From positions 2,366,001 through 2,430,000 of the forward strand of contig NC_063997.1 in assembly GCF_932276165.1 (NCBI RefSeq): a stretch of DNA of 64,000 nt, read 5' to 3'. Both the position numbers and the translations under genes were made by a program. The notes below the pieces were generated by a model. It ran no database searches and was not told where the DNA came from. It was given only the letters and a program-made list of their open reading frames with translations. Within the stretch, counting starts at the first letter, position 1. Each line of letters begins with the position of its first letter. This document shows, piece by piece, positions 10,228 to 21,806 of the stretch. The stretch is from Plutella xylostella (lineage: Eukaryota; Arthropoda; Insecta; Lepidoptera; Plutellidae).

Positions 10228-11392
10228 TACTTAATAAAATAAATGTAAATACTTTACTTACTCGTATTTAGTTAGACTAACCCATTAATGTTATCAATGA
10301 TTCAAAATCATATGTCTTCAAGTGGTAATTAAATTATTGTAGGTAATGGTAGATGTAGGTACAGATGGTCTTATTATGCCTGAATATAAATTCTAAAATA
10401 TATTTTAATTGGAAAGAAAGAAAGAAGAAAGAAAATGGTTTTTATTGCCAAACACAATAAGTACTTAATCCTAATCATTTTACACATAGAAACCATAAAT
10501 TTTTAAACAATAATATTATTATAGTTATATAAAACAACATAAAAAATTACTTACTTACTACTTATTCATAGGTGTACACTAGTTTGTTCCGGCAATTGGA
10601 AATACGCTCAGCAAATGCTGCCGGATTCACAAATTTACTTATGATCCGTACAGTGCTGATTTTCAGCGTATCCCTATAGTGGATATAATAAATTTTGTTT
10701 AACAAAGCGCAGAGGTTGCTCAAAAAGAAAAGAAAAGAAAGTAAATAATAGAAAGAAAGTAAATAATATTATCAATTGCGTAAATTAGCATTTTGTACTC
10801 TTTAAAAATTTAACCTAAATTATGCAATGTTTTTGTTTTCGTTTATTTACATAGTAGGTATATTGATTATTAATATTGTTATATGAGTTACAGTTAGAAT
10901 CTTTTGTAGTGAGAGTTTATTTTATACTTAAAACAAAATATATGATCACACGCATCATTGGATTAAATTATTACTTGTTTCAGATGTTGCTGAAATAATC
11001 AACATGAAATACAATGTGCCTTACAATCTTCCTCCTCGTAGAAATACTTCCTTAAAACTTTTGTACTAATGTCCAAACTTTTCTAAAAGTTCTATCCATC
11101 GAAGATCTATCTTTACTCTATCTAAATATATTCTACTTATATCTATCAGAAATAACAACGAATTCAGTCCTTAATCTCTGTCCAAGGATCACATTATTGA
11201 AACCTCCAATGTGTATCTGCATAATGTGTAACAGAAGACTGAAATTTGAATGTCCAACTTAAAAAATAAATAATAATTAATAAGCACTGGCAGCCTAGAC
11301 TTTACTCTTCTACCACATAAAAATTATGACTAAAACTTCAACCAGCCAGCATCACCGCAATACTCAGAACAAGTATTCAGCCGCACTCACAG

Positions 11393-11677
11393 GCTCGCGT
11401 GGATGGTAATGCGATGTCGGTCTGGGTGGGAAGCGGCCGCGGCGGGGGCGCGCAGGCCTCCGCCGCCACCGCCGCCGCCGCCCTGGTCTCCACCAACACC
11501 TCCATGGAGTCTGGCATCGAGGCTGGAGTACTACCAACTGTCACCGGGTCACTGGCCTCTGCTGGAGACTCCTTGGGATCTCTGTCCAGAGCGGCCGAGC
11601 CGATGTATGATACTGACCACACGGATTTGGGCTCGGAGTTGGATGAGGCGGAGATACGGAGGGAGCTGATGCATGAT
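11393..11677 (+). CDS. rho-4: rho-4-like exon with the likely start codon
   Basis: A possible acceptor ACTCACAG|G precedes 11393 and the donor CATGAT|GTGAGT is at 11677/11678. The first in-frame ATG is at 11414 (MSVWVGSGRGGGAQ). The frame is also open from 11393 to 11413, so an upstream coding exon is possible. The other long plus frame here (from 11403, proline-rich) is a shadow, since only this frame joins the downstream exons. Confidence 0.65.
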
Positions 11678-14388
11678 GTGAGTACTTGTATGTACTTATG
11701 TAGAGTTTAAGTGTTTAATGAGTTTAATAAATGTGAGCGCCTGACATGAACCAGCATTCAGGAGAAAAGGAGTTGGATACTTAAGTCAATGAAGAAAAAT
11801 CTGCATTCTATAAAATATGTTACCTTCTACTTCTAAGTAACGATATAACATTCTGTTTAAGTATTTAAATAAATTTCTTTTTCAGAAATGGCGTCTGCTC
11901 TTCGATAGGGTAAGTTCTCAAAACAACACTTTTTTACAACAGCTACCTGTATTGTCGTAAAAATATAATCTCGCGATCAGCAGCGCGTTATGTCTTGGGT
12001 GATATCATGATGTGCATCATGCGACTGCGATATTATATTAGCTTTCTGTCGACATCGCCGACAAAGTGGCTGCGAAGCTGCGAAGGGACTCTCACGTACG
12101 ACACGTTAAATTCAGTGTTATTCCCTTCTGCTTTTACACTTGCCTTTGAAGCAGATATCTTCATGTAAGGTGCTCTAGGTTTTCCAGTGTCTAATAAGAC
12201 AGGAGACTACAAATCTGATAGGAGCAAGGGTTTCAGTTTTAATAGGCAGCTGGAGCCAAAAAAGAAGCTATGTATTTATGAACTCTTTATATTTACTTTC
12301 AGATGCATATCTGGACTAGAAAAAGTACCTACTATAATTTCCTACGTGCAACTGTTGTCTTCTATCTTAAACTATCCTCCACCTTCCTAAGGTCTACAGA
12401 CATTATTTGCAACCAGTAGCTACCATAACCGCCTTATCAACTTCAGCACGTAAAAACAAATCGTATCAATAAATAATTCACGCGCCACCCCGGCAATTAA
12501 ATAAAATAAGATGTCACCGAGCTGATTATAAATGTACGGAAGCAGCGAATATGTGTGTAGGGCACTGCAGGGTTGCCACAAGGCGGCGTCGCAGCCACAG
12601 ATCAAACGAGTCCTCGTCACGTAGGGGCAGTTCAGATAATATCCTGGGACTTATGATAGGGGGCGCTTAACCATTTTTTGTTTGTTTATTTTTAGAAAAC
12701 TTATAAATGAATTTCAACATGAAAAAGTGGGTGCATAGTTTGTGGTTCCGTAGGTTGTGGGCAAAATAGGGATAGGGCTCAAAATAGCAATAAGTACCTA
12801 CACCTCGTATGGCCGTCCTGCCCATGTCTACGTAGCTACGTATGTGGCCCAGGTACTCTTCAAGTAGGAATATGAGTATTTCATGGTAAGGCCTTACCAC
12901 TATTATAGGAACAGTGGTGTCTGAAGCCGAAAGGAGGTGATCGGTATCACTTTTGCAAGACTCTATTTTTTCAAAATCACACACTATCTTTCTCACCTCA
13001 CCCCTAATCTTATAAAAATAACAGTTTTTTGAATCTACTAGTGAACGAATAGAGACTGCGGCCTCGCCTAACGCAAACGTTTATGATTATGACATTCAGA
13101 ACACCAGGAAAAATATTAAACAGGGGTTAAGTGAGATGATGCCTACGTGACCGTAAACTATTCATAAGTTCCCGGATCTGGAGGGTTACTCTAGAGTATA
13201 TACTTACACGAAACGGGAACGAACGAGAGCTGTCGTGCAATCGTCACGTTTACCACAATAAGGGCTCCCGCACACGGGCCACCGGCCACAAACCACAAAA
13301 CGCCGCCACTGGCATGTTTCCTGTAATTTTCGTATATTTTATACGAACTCGCCGCACACGGGTGACGCCGGTGGCGGCCATACGCTACAAATCGTTTCTC
13401 TACCTACATCTACAAAAGCTTCTCGTGGCGGCGTCTGTGGCTGTGGCCGGGGGTCCGTGTGCGGCGACACTAAGGGCGTCTTGCACAACAAAGTTAATCA
13501 AAATTAAATAGTTGGTCTCTTGCTCTGACAGTATAATGTCAGAGCAAGAGGTCATAGATTTAATTTTGTTTAACTTTGTTGTGCAAGACGCCCTAAGGTT
13601 TCAGTCAGTTTGAGTCGCTCCGAAACTTTGTTTTTCATCAGTATAGAGTGACCCTCCTGTTTTAATATTAAAATGTCCCTTTTCGTTGCAGTTCGATCCA
13701 GAAGGTTTCGGGGAAATCCCGTGGCCCGACTTTGTGCAGACGCTCCAGCACCCCGACTTTAAGGCGCAAGTTTCTACGCATAAGAGAGAGGTTAGTCAGG
13801 CATTGACTAGTGTAAGACTCGAGCCATTCATGAAAATATACTTCCAAAACACAAGTCACATGAAAAAGCTCCAATTTCACAATAGTCGGTGAAATCATAA
13901 CCAGGGAAAGGTTGGACTGTAAGTGCTAATTTCACCATTCTCGGTTAGAGCATAACCAGGGAGTAGTGGTTAACTTTTGATCAATCTGTCATGAATTTTA
14001 TATGGAGATGACGTTTAATTTATAAATCAATCCCTGTCGGTTAGATAACCGAGAATGGAGAAATTGGCACTAAAGCTTGGGTTTTTAGACTGTCTGTGAC
14101 AAAGACTGAATATGTAGAGATGTAGGGTTAGGGTTTGTTACCGTGGTGAGAGGATGAGCCAGTCAGATCCGTGCTCAGTCGCTGAATGTCTAATATGGGG
14201 TGCACCTATGGACCAGGACCTAAATTTATAAAAGTTACTAGGTGCTCCCGCGCGCTTCGCTTCGCCTTAAAAAGTTTTCCCGTGGGAATTCCGGGATAAA
14301 AAGTAGCCTATGTTCTTTCCCAGGGTCTAGACCGTATGTATACCAAATTTCCTTCAAATCCGTTCAGTAGTTTTGGCGTGAAAGAGTA

Positions 14389-14427
<39 letters not shown>

Positions 14428-14887
14428 CAGTTACTTTCGCATTTATAATATTAGTTAGGATTACAGTCATCGAAATATAATAGGCCCGTTTGGACAGCTA
14501 CACAAATTCAAAGCTATTTACCCTAGATTTACTTGATAAAATACATAAAAAGACACATAATCTGGCTTTTTTTTAAACGGTCGAAAGGAAAAAGAACTTT
14601 TAAAGCACCAAAAGTTATTGTTGAGATTTTATATGATTAAGATTTGACACCAGCTTTTCATTTCATCCCATACATTTTGTAGCTGTCCAAACGGGCCTCT
14701 TATATTTCGACGACTGTACGTTACTAGGAGAGGTTTCGTTCATGAAACTTAGAAACCACGTGATAAAATTAAGTACCTATTACTGAAATTATTTAAAAAT
14801 ACATCATAATATTTTTTTCAGATCCTGCTGGACAAGGCGCAGTGTGCAACGAGTGACTCCATCACCTTTCAAGAATTCGTCAATGTG
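11393..14887 (+). CDS. rho-4: Rhomboid-related protease, EF-hand N-terminal part (rho-4 / RHBDL3-like), 3' incomplete
   Basis: Four plus-strand exons (11393-11677, 11886-11909, 13692-13790, 14822-14887) join in phase 0. Counting from ATG 11414 they give 151 residues. Residues 1-80 are a low-complexity Gly/Ala/Ser region. Residues 89-110 (KWRLLFDR|FDPEGFGEIPWPDF) form an EF-hand whose loop has D at 1, G at 6, I at 8 and D at 12. Residues 119-151 contain STHKREILLDKA, then a degenerate second EF-hand lacking acids at loop positions 1, 3 and 5. Order and wording match the N-terminus of RHBDL3-type rhomboids (HWKVLFDQFDP, PHKREVLL, YQDFV) from family memory. Rhomboids of this class are membrane serine proteases. 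The seven-helix domain with GASG and catalytic His was not found here. Another EF-hand protein is the main alternative. Confidence 0.7.
11886..11909 (+). CDS. rho-4: rho-4-like micro-exon, 24 nt
   Basis: The acceptor TTTTTCAG|A is at 11885/11886 and the donor AGG|GTAAGT at 11909/11910. It encodes KWRLLFDR, the entering helix of the first EF-hand, and is needed to join flanking exons into the family sequence. Confidence 0.7.
13261..13470. mobile_element. MITE with GC-rich imperfect inverted ends, inserted in MITE A
   Basis: The left end GGCTCCCGCACACGGGCCAC and the right end, read in reverse complement as GTGTCGCCGCACACGGACCC, are imperfect inverted repeats that continue into GGCCACA-type sequence. 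The internal part repeats GGTGGCGGC-like palindromic words. A target duplication could not be assigned because another element abuts the right end. Confidence 0.55.
13474..13593. mobile_element. PIF/Harbinger-type MITE, 120 bp, TAA target duplication
   Basis: Inverted repeats start GGGCGTCTTGCACAACAAAG and are perfect over about 25 bp. Exact TAA flanks lie at 13471-13473 and 13594-13596. A second internal palindrome (CTCTTGCTCTGACA) makes the whole element a near-complete hairpin. It is the innermost layer of the nest. Confidence 0.8.
13692..13790 (+). CDS. rho-4: rho-4-like EF-hand exon
   Basis: The acceptor GTTGCAG|T is at 13691/13692 and the donor GAGAG|GTTAGT at 13790/13791. It encodes 33 codons starting FDPEGFGEIPWPDFVQTLQ and ending STHKRE, phase 0 on both sides. 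Confidence 0.75.
13923..14070. mobile_element. PIF/Harbinger-type MITE family C, copy 1
   Basis: The ends GTGCTAATTTCACCATTCTC and ...GAGAATGGAGAAATTGGCAC are inverted and flanked by TAA at 13920-13922 and 14071-14073. Sequence just upstream (13870-13907) repeats part of the left end, so a partial copy may adjoin it. A full copy in opposite orientation is at 20654-20800. Confidence 0.75.
14238..14460 (-). mobile_element. Short Helitron, full-length copy
   Basis: On the minus strand it starts TCCTAACTAATATTATAAAT after an A and ends CTAG before a T, the exact A|TC...CTAG|T arrangement of Helitrons. The body has a (GTCT)n microsatellite and the GTTACTCTTTCACGCC word shared with 10045 and 58073. 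No coding capacity is present. It abuts the next MITE. Confidence 0.8.
14464..14716. mobile_element. MITE with TA target duplication, about 253 bp
   Basis: The inverted ends CAGTCATCGAAATATAATAG and ...TATATTTCGACGACTG continue into AGGCCCGTTTGGACAGCTAC on both sides. TA at 14462-14463 and 14717-14718 flanks it. Only one copy is in this window. It lies in the last visible rho-4-like intron. Confidence 0.75.
14822..14887 (+). CDS. rho-4: rho-4-like second (degenerate) EF-hand exon
   Basis: The acceptor TTTTTTTCAG|A is at 14821/14822 and the donor AATGTG|GTGAGT at 14887/14888. It encodes ILLDKAQCATSDSITFQEFV and two more residues. The loop keeps Ile at position 8 and Glu at 12 but has Q, A and S at positions 1, 3 and 5, so calcium binding is doubtful. 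Confidence 0.7.
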
Positions 14888-17800
14888 GTGAGTTTAGCTC
14901 TAAGAAACTTATTACCTCAAAGTTATATCAGTTACTCATATGACAAAAAAAACAAATAAATATAAATAATACGTCATTATGGAAGTATAATAAATACGAA
15001 GTCGTCCTTTACAGCTATGGGTAGGTCCTCGCCTCCCACTGTACAAGACAACTAAATTAAGATGCGACGCTGATTACAGCTTGACACATTTACATCTGCG
15101 TTCCAGCCATTCCATTATCAATCTTATGATGAGAAGAATTAGAGATCTTCTAACAAGCATACGAAAATTGGTTACCCAAATCAAGTGGCTCGCGCGGCGA
15201 ACGTCCAAATCTATAAACAAAAATAAATAAATACACAGTTCTAAAACCAGAGTGATTTTGAACTTAAACGCACAAGTTTGGTGTTACCCGGGACCTATCG
15301 GTCCTTATTGTCAGCTCCTCAGATAAGGCAAGCACGATTTATTAGGTGGACATTTATTTTTGGTCAGTTTAAATATATTATCTTAAATGCGTATTAACAC
15401 TGAGCACCGCCGTATATTATTTATCTTTATTTGTCACTCTTTATTGTCTCTCAGAGATACATAAATTGACATAATTTATCTTAGAGGTAAAGGATCAATT
15501 ATTGTTATTGATCATCTTATAATGATAGACAGCAACAGCAACGCCATGTCGCCATCACTAGTTGAAAGCTGCTGAAATCTTATTTCAGATGGTAAGAAAG
15601 AGACTCCCTAAGTAGATTCATGATACGAATACCCACTACAACTTACAGCACTAGGCATTTATTTAATGCCACTGTGTCTACATATACAAACCTCAGTAAT
15701 TGTAAAAAGTTCCCCTTTGCTGGTTGTCTAGCAGCTATATGGCAGTAAATTAAAGGCAGTGGAAAGACCATGGGAAAGACAGAAGTCAAGACAGACCAGC
15801 GCTTCTAGTGACGTATAGTACCTATAGGTATAAGGAATACAAGTATTATTATGTATGTGATATCATCACGACCCATTACGTCCCCACTGCTGGGGCACGG
15901 GTCTCCTTCCAATGAAGGAAGGGTTTAGGCCTAGTCCACCAGTATGTGATATACATACTAATAATTATATTCCTTATAATAAGCTTATAATGATACGTAC
16001 GGCCCACCCTGCACAGTCTGCGACTGACGCTAGTCCTTTCACCACGGTGACAAACCTAGTCTAGCGTTACTCACCGATATGCTAAGAAGAAGTAAACAAA
16101 ACAGTATAATTATATATACACCTATGTACGATTGTACGTACATTAATACATATTCATACCAGCCTGCAAACTTTAGAATAAAGACACATCTTAAAGATAT
16201 CTTTCTGTCACATCCCCACATACGGTCAATTAATTATACTGGCCCGAGGCGTTTTTGTGAATATTAGCATAAGGAATCTTAAGTAGGAGCTTATGTCGCC
16301 CTAATGGCTCTCGGGGAATTTATTGAAGACCCATCGCTATTATTAATTAAATTAAGTTATAAGGGTCAGCTTATTTTGGTTACGCTTGGAAGGATCACAT
16401 TTAGTGAATATTTTTAAAAGGTGCGATATGTGCGAATTAGGATTTTGAGATTTGCGTTTTTCTCAACATAAATGTATAGTATTATGGATTCATACATTAT
16501 TACTGTAAATAATATTTAATATTGTATGCGCTCACCTCACACTCACATGACACACAAAACAAACTTCAACCATTATCCAAAAAGCGGCGCTCAACACAAA
16601 AATGTAATATTCGTAAATCAAAATTAAAATCGTTGTTCATAAAGAGACAACAAGGAGTCTCTCGTGGGCGAATGTAATGCGGCATTCTTATGCTAATCCC
16701 GCTGCGGCGGGGTGGGCCAAATTGTTATTTATTTTGTCACCTCCACCGCCTTTTTGTTCGGGACCTACAATGTGTGCGAGACTTTTTAAAATGATGGTGA
16801 GTTCATGGTCACTCTGAGCATCCTTGCATCTTGCTATAGTAACCATTATATAGAGGGGAATCTTGATCTCACTGTCTATTATATGCAAATGGTTTCCTAC
16901 TAATGGCAGCTTAAAAAGGGGTAGGGGAAATTAAGTCATTGGTCCCACATTTTAAATCATTTATTATCCTGAAAAAAATGTCTAATGATGACGATTCTAC
17001 AATAAAACCCATCAACAGTATGTTGATGTCGCTTCCATTCTTATCATTTCATCTTCTATCAAATCAATCAATCAAAATGATGCTTATGGAAAATGGCCTG
17101 AAAATCAGCTACAAATCGCCTAGAAACACAAATGCACAAGGCTTTGTTATGAAAATACCCAGCTACAATAGAATGATGGATGTGGCAGCAATGACTGGAA
17201 TTGGAAGCTTTTAGGGAAATCGAGTGAGCTGGGAGGCAATATCCGGGGGGAAATGACTTCACTCCATTACTTCCATGCGACGTAGGCGGTAGTCCGGGGC
17301 TGTTGCAATTATCAACAGTAACTTGGTTTGATTGGGAGAAGTTGACAATGTTGGCTTTGTATAGCTTTTTCATTGCCGGTGCGTTCGTTTAGGTTCGCCT
17401 TCGTGTTTGGATACTTACAAAAAAGTCAGTGAAGAGTCAATTAGATAAATACCTATCATCAATTAGATTTATCATTCATTCATTTGTTTCACAACCCAGT
17501 GAAAAAACTATGATTTTCAGTAAATGAAACAAAGTAGAAAAGTTTTCATGAGACTCGTGATTCCAAAAAATCTCTAACATCCATAGAAAATGTGTAAAAA
17601 TATATATAAGTTACCATTGCCGCTGGAGTCTAGCCCAAGGGTTCACTGTGGTTTACGAAAATCTATGGTTCAGTGCGCTAACCAAGACTCTTTTATGCAT
17701 TAAACGTACTAATAGCATAACAGCTCTCGTAACTTTTTTGTAAAGTGACCTGAGGTCTACCTGCCGGCGGGTCCACTGACTATAAAAAACCATCGCGCCT

Positions 17801-19464
17801 TGACGCGTCGTAATCAATTTATGGGGCGCTAACTAGAACATGGAAAATGTATTAAAGCCCCCTGTGGGAACCACACACGACAAACTATTAGCCCAAATTA
17901 ATATATCATTTCTTACATAATTATTACCTACCTGAGAGGATATTTTCGGTTAGCTTTGCAGTGAATACTTACTTGGATGCAGGTTCTATTTCATCTGTGA
18001 TTTAGGTACTGCTGTGGGATAGGTAGGGCGCATTTTAATTTGGAGGCAGAGTTGATTTGATTTACTGAATTTAGCGTTCCAAATACTCGACAATACCTTA
18101 TCATTCTAAGAGAAAGCAAATACTAAGCAAAACTGTAGCTAGTTACTAGCTGGCTAGTTTAACCAACTGCCTAGTTCCTACTGCGCTTACTCCAAATTAT
18201 TCACGGTTATGATTCGAATCCCCAATGGGAACAAAAACAATTACTTAATCAAATAAATACACCTCAATCAAAATTAATTGCTTTACGGAATAATTTCTTT
18301 ATCTCCACCCGTCCCCGAAACAACGTGTCCATTCTCCGAGGTAATGGAAGCAATCATTCGAGATAAGATCCCTCTAATGTGAGAAGAGGAAGACGGGCCG
18401 AGTCGTTAATTTAATTTGAAATAATAAAAGTTATATCCATCATTTATCACTTTCGACAAATTTATTTTTAAATGCCCAATGCGATGTCCTTCTTATCTGT
18501 GTCGGGCGTGGTGGGGGCCCAAAAAGAGGAGCTCGTTATAGAGAGGCGTAGGCGTGGCGTGTGAGAGGCTCCTAGCCGTGACGTCACCTGCTGCTGGACA
18601 CACGGGCTGCGCGGGCGCAGGGAGGTGGCATCATGAAGGTCGGGGACGGGGCGCATTCCAGCCGAGAGTAGGTTTCCGTGTTCGGCCGAGAGGGTCGACT
18701 GGCCGTCCGTAATTCACACAGTATCGCTGCCATCTAAATTGAGATTTTATTGACGATTACTGTTCTAGCGCGGTATCGTTGCGATCTTGGCGCCTCGCCT
18801 GCCGCCGCTTTGATCCCAAACCTGATGAAATGTACTGATTTCTTTTTCAAACAAAAACAAAGGGGTTGTTAAGGCGGCGCTTGTCGCTGTCGACATTCTC
18901 GCCAGTAATAATATAATGCTGTGAATGTAGTCCTACTTCTCTTTATTGGATGATATAAATATTTGGGCGCCAAAAACTTCGTAACGAGCGTTAGCTGACA
19001 TGGATCATGACATTAATTTCTACAGATCGCCTATTGTCTCTGATCGGACAATGGCGAGTTATGTTAGAATGTCCAATACGACGACTCACTTTTTCGTTTC
19101 AAACATTGCACGCTGAAGATGTAACATTATATTACCATTATCATACAAAGAGTATCAGAGTTAGAGGTATTCCGAAAATGTCGCGTTTTTACTCGATGTT
19201 TTGGTATAAATTATAATGATGTCAGTGGCGCGGTGAGTGAATTTAAATCGAAATCATGAGGAGGGCATTATTCGGGGAGGTCACAAAAAGTGTTAGAGGC
19301 ATCCCTTGGGGTATAATGGTTGAAGGGAGGAGGGCAAATGATGATGAGGCCGGCGTGGCGAATGCGCCCCGCGCGGGGTCACACGAGTTACAGTTTTTTC
19401 CTCGAGACCACACTGGAGCGAATCTACGGCAATTTCACGCGCGGCGAGTTCACACGCACCTGCA
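14888..19464. other. Presumed rho-4-like intron, few recognisable elements
   Basis: No further rhomboid exon was found. The interval has a short interspersed-repeat fragment at 15866-15945 and otherwise unremarkable AT-rich DNA, with a GC-richer stretch at 18480-18720. The open frames at 16.9-17.4 and 18.5 kb have no recognisable domain. Confidence 0.4.
15866..15945 (+). repeat. Interspersed repeat fragment (CCCACTGCTGGGGCACGGGT family)
   Basis: The words CCCACTGCTGGGGCACGGGT and CTTCCAATGAAGGAAGG recur in reverse complement at 37160-37266. This is a widespread lepidopteran repeat, of unassigned class; only a short piece is present. Confidence 0.6.
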
Positions 19465-19600
19465 GGGTCACTCTACATTCACAAAAAAACTAAACAACGA
19501 GAGCTTTCATGTAATCAGTGCAAGTAATGAAACGTGATAGAGTCGTAGTTAACGCAGCAGTGATCCAAAACTTAGTTTTTCACAATCTAGAGTGACCCCC
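19465..19600. mobile_element. MITE family A copy 2
   Basis: The left end GGTCACTCTACATTC and right end ...AATCTAGAGTGACCCCC match the family, with diverged internal AACGAGAGCT and GATAGAGTCGTAG words. The left flank is CTGCAG. Confidence 0.65.
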
Positions 19601-20176
19601 GTGCCCTTCCACCGTTTGTTTACAATAATACCAATAACAGAGAGAAATGGTTGCAAGGAAAGGGTAGAGTTGATCAAGTGTGACTCGCAATCACGAACCA
19701 GAGATTATAATACCTCAACATTGTAGCTATAGCGTGCATACTGAACGAAAACGAACCACTTTAGAGTGTTGCTGAATGCATATTTAATTAATTGACAAAG
19801 TAATCAAGATTGTCCCCGTGATGTTATGATAAAGGAATGCGAAATTAAATGGGCTTTTAGTCACAATGCAAAAGATGCGACCACTGTAATTGACGTGTGA
19901 TTTAGTGCAGACTTAATTTAACCATTTATCCACATCATCAGTCGGTACTTACCTCTAGATACAATATAATGTACCTACTTAAATACATGGAACCTATGTA
20001 TGTATGAAAGAAAAGAAACACATCATGCGTAGATGGAATCCTTGGATAATTCCGTGAGTAAAAACGTATTTCGATGCGATATATGAATGCGAAACTATGA
20101 ATATTGAGGAGGTGGGCTATTCGGTACAACGACGCTTTTTCTATGCAATAGTTATTCAGCTCAGACTCGGTTCAGA

Positions 20177-20260
20177 TTATCATCATCAGCCAATAATCAT
20201 CCCCTGCTGGACATAGGCCTCTCCCAAGGGGACAACGCTCGGACCTCGGCCTTACTTATC
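20177..20260 (+). repeat. Interspersed repeat fragment (CCCCTGCTGGACATAGGCCT family)
   Basis: CCCCTGCTGGACATAGGCCT followed by CTCCCAAGGGG is a word string very common in Lepidoptera. Only this short piece is present and its class was not determined. Confidence 0.5.
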
Positions 20261-20653
20261 CAGCCACTACCCTACTCCTCTACACTACTCGTATTCCTTA
20301 ATGGTTATCGGTTAAAGATACGATGTAACAAGAATATAGAATTGCGTTGTTTCTTAGAATATGGGCTGATTGTCATAGAAATGCTACATGTGACCTTCGA
20401 ATCATGGTCTAATGTAGTCGCATACCCTAATAGATATTCATAGCTAGGCCTACCGAATTTAATTAAATGATAATTATCATATTCATTCCTTATTTGAAGT
20501 AATGAGGTCATGACTCCAAGGAAAAACCCGAAGCTTCCTGAAACCATTGTCATAAACAAAACCTACTATACTTACTTAGTTATCAATTAATTGATACATA
20601 ATTATGTATGATTATTGTAACATCAACCCAGAATCCTAAGTCCAAAATACTAA

Positions 20654-20800
20654 GTGCCAATATCTCTGTAGTAGGTTATCTAACCGACAGGGATTGATTT
20701 ATAAATTAAACGTCATCTTCATATAAAATTCATGACAGATGTGTCAAAGTCAATCACTACTCCCTGGTTACGCTCTAACCGACTATGGAGAAATTGGCAC
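20654..20800. mobile_element. PIF/Harbinger-type MITE family C, copy 2
   Basis: GTGCCAATATCTC... to ...GGAGAAATTGGCAC is flanked by TAA at 20651-20653 and 20801-20803. The internal sequence is the reverse complement of the copy at 13923-14070. Confidence 0.8.
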
Positions 20801-21010
20801 TAAACATGACTTTTATAATAGGTACGACGCATACTTATAAGAAAATGTTATATTATTAGAAATGTAAACTCCAATGGGAATGTCAAGGTCTCCAAGAATA
20901 TCCGTCACGAACATTAGTTTCACGAATTTGGTCATAAACACATTCGTGGCATAATGTTCTGTATACATGAATAGGTATTCGTTGATAATAGACAGCCATT
21001 GAAGACCTGG

Positions 21011-21512
21011 AGGGTTACTCTATACTGACTAAAAACAAACAAACGAGAGCTGTCGTGCAATCGGCACGTATGATACAACGAGATAGAGTCGTGGCTCGTG
21101 CAGCAACGCTCTGAAACTTAATTTTTCTTAGTTTTTCGTTGTTAGTTTTCTATTCTATTCTCTGTGGGGGTGTAACTGTAAGTACCTGCACCTGGCTCTC
21201 TCGAGTGGAACTTTTGTGCATATACCCAAGGTCTAAACTGCCTTCCTAAGCTTGGACCATTTCCCACCACGCTGGTCCACTGCGGGTTGGTGGGTTCACA
21301 TATCTAGATGTGCTAAATCTAGATATGTCGCATGCAGGTTTCCTAACGATGTGTTCCTTCACCGTAAGAGCGATGGTATACATTGTACTTAAATTCATAG
21401 AACTCATTTGTACATGTCAGCGCCGCGGGATTTGAACCCGCATTTCTGGCGTGAAAAGCGGGCGCCTTCCCGACTGAGCTACCACCGTTCTTAGTTATAT
21501 AGAGTGACCCCC
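21011..21512. mobile_element. MITE family A copy 3, split by a SINE
   Basis: The left part 21011-21147 and the right end 21491-21512 belong to family A. CTGG flanks both ends exactly (21007-21010, 21513-21516). The SINE at about 21148-21490 sits near the right terminus. Confidence 0.75.
21148..21490 (-). mobile_element. tRNA-derived SINE, second family, inserted in MITE A
   Basis: The minus strand begins with a tRNA-like head containing GGTGGTAGCTCAGTCGGG and the B box GGGTTCAAATCCC. The body contains TGAACCCACCAACCCGCAGT and GGACCAGCGTGGTGGGAAAT, and the tail is AGAATAGAATAG. TTAGTT occurs at both edges as a possible short target duplication. Fragments of the same family lie at 40315-40450, 42067-42200 and 44893-44985. 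Confidence 0.75.
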
Positions 21513-21689
21513 CTGGGTGATGCCTCATGGAGCTAGCTCTAGCGGTGAACGAACTGGTGACTGAGTGGAGGAGGACCGTAAACCCAATACGGAGCGTAGT
21601 GATGCCATCCCGAGAGTGTGGTGACATCACCTCCTGTCACTTCTTCGGTTATTGGGCTGACCTGGCACACTTTTCTGGAGCTTGACTGT

Positions 21690-21806
21690 ACTACCACAAA
21701 AAACTATAAACATTGTTTAACAAGTGTTTAAAACGAAAATTGACAGATATTGTAGGCGTTTGACAGAGCTAAACACCTGTTAAATACTGTCTAAGTTTTT
21801 GTGGTA
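21690..21806. mobile_element. Probable MITE with TACCACAAAAACT ends
   Basis: CTACCACAAAAAACTATAAA on the left pairs with ...AAGTTTTTGTGGTAAG on the right. A further inner pair (TTTAACAAGTGTTT / AAACACCTGTTAAA) extends the hairpin. It is degenerate, and a duplication was not assigned. Confidence 0.5.

Larger units (their letters stand above)
7698..11392. other. Interval between the SPATA20 and rhomboid gene starts
   Basis: This interval is between two divergent genes, so both promoters should lie here. It contains the CpG-richer patch at 8500-8700, the RFX-type palindrome at 9238, a truncated Helitron at about 10045-10227, and short AAAG-rich runs near 10420 and 10730. No coding exon was recognised; the 95-codon and shorter open frames here look like chance. 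Confidence 0.5.
13181..13656. mobile_element. MITE family A copy 1, interrupted by two other MITEs
   Basis: The left part 13181-13260 and right part about 13597-13656 match family A (GAGGGTTACTC... and ...AGTATAGAGTGACC). CTG flanks both ends (13178-13180, 13657-13659). Between them sit the elements at 13261-13470 and 13474-13593. It lies in the rho-4-like intron, ending 36 bp before the 13692 exon. Confidence 0.7.

Noticed and set aside
11403..11669. 88-codon proline-rich protein on the plus strand
   Set aside because: A shadow frame of the rho-4-like exon; only the other frame splices in phase to the EF-hand exons.
21418..21490. Second tRNA gene on the minus strand
   Set aside because: It continues into a repeated SINE body found in fragments elsewhere and sits inside a MITE.
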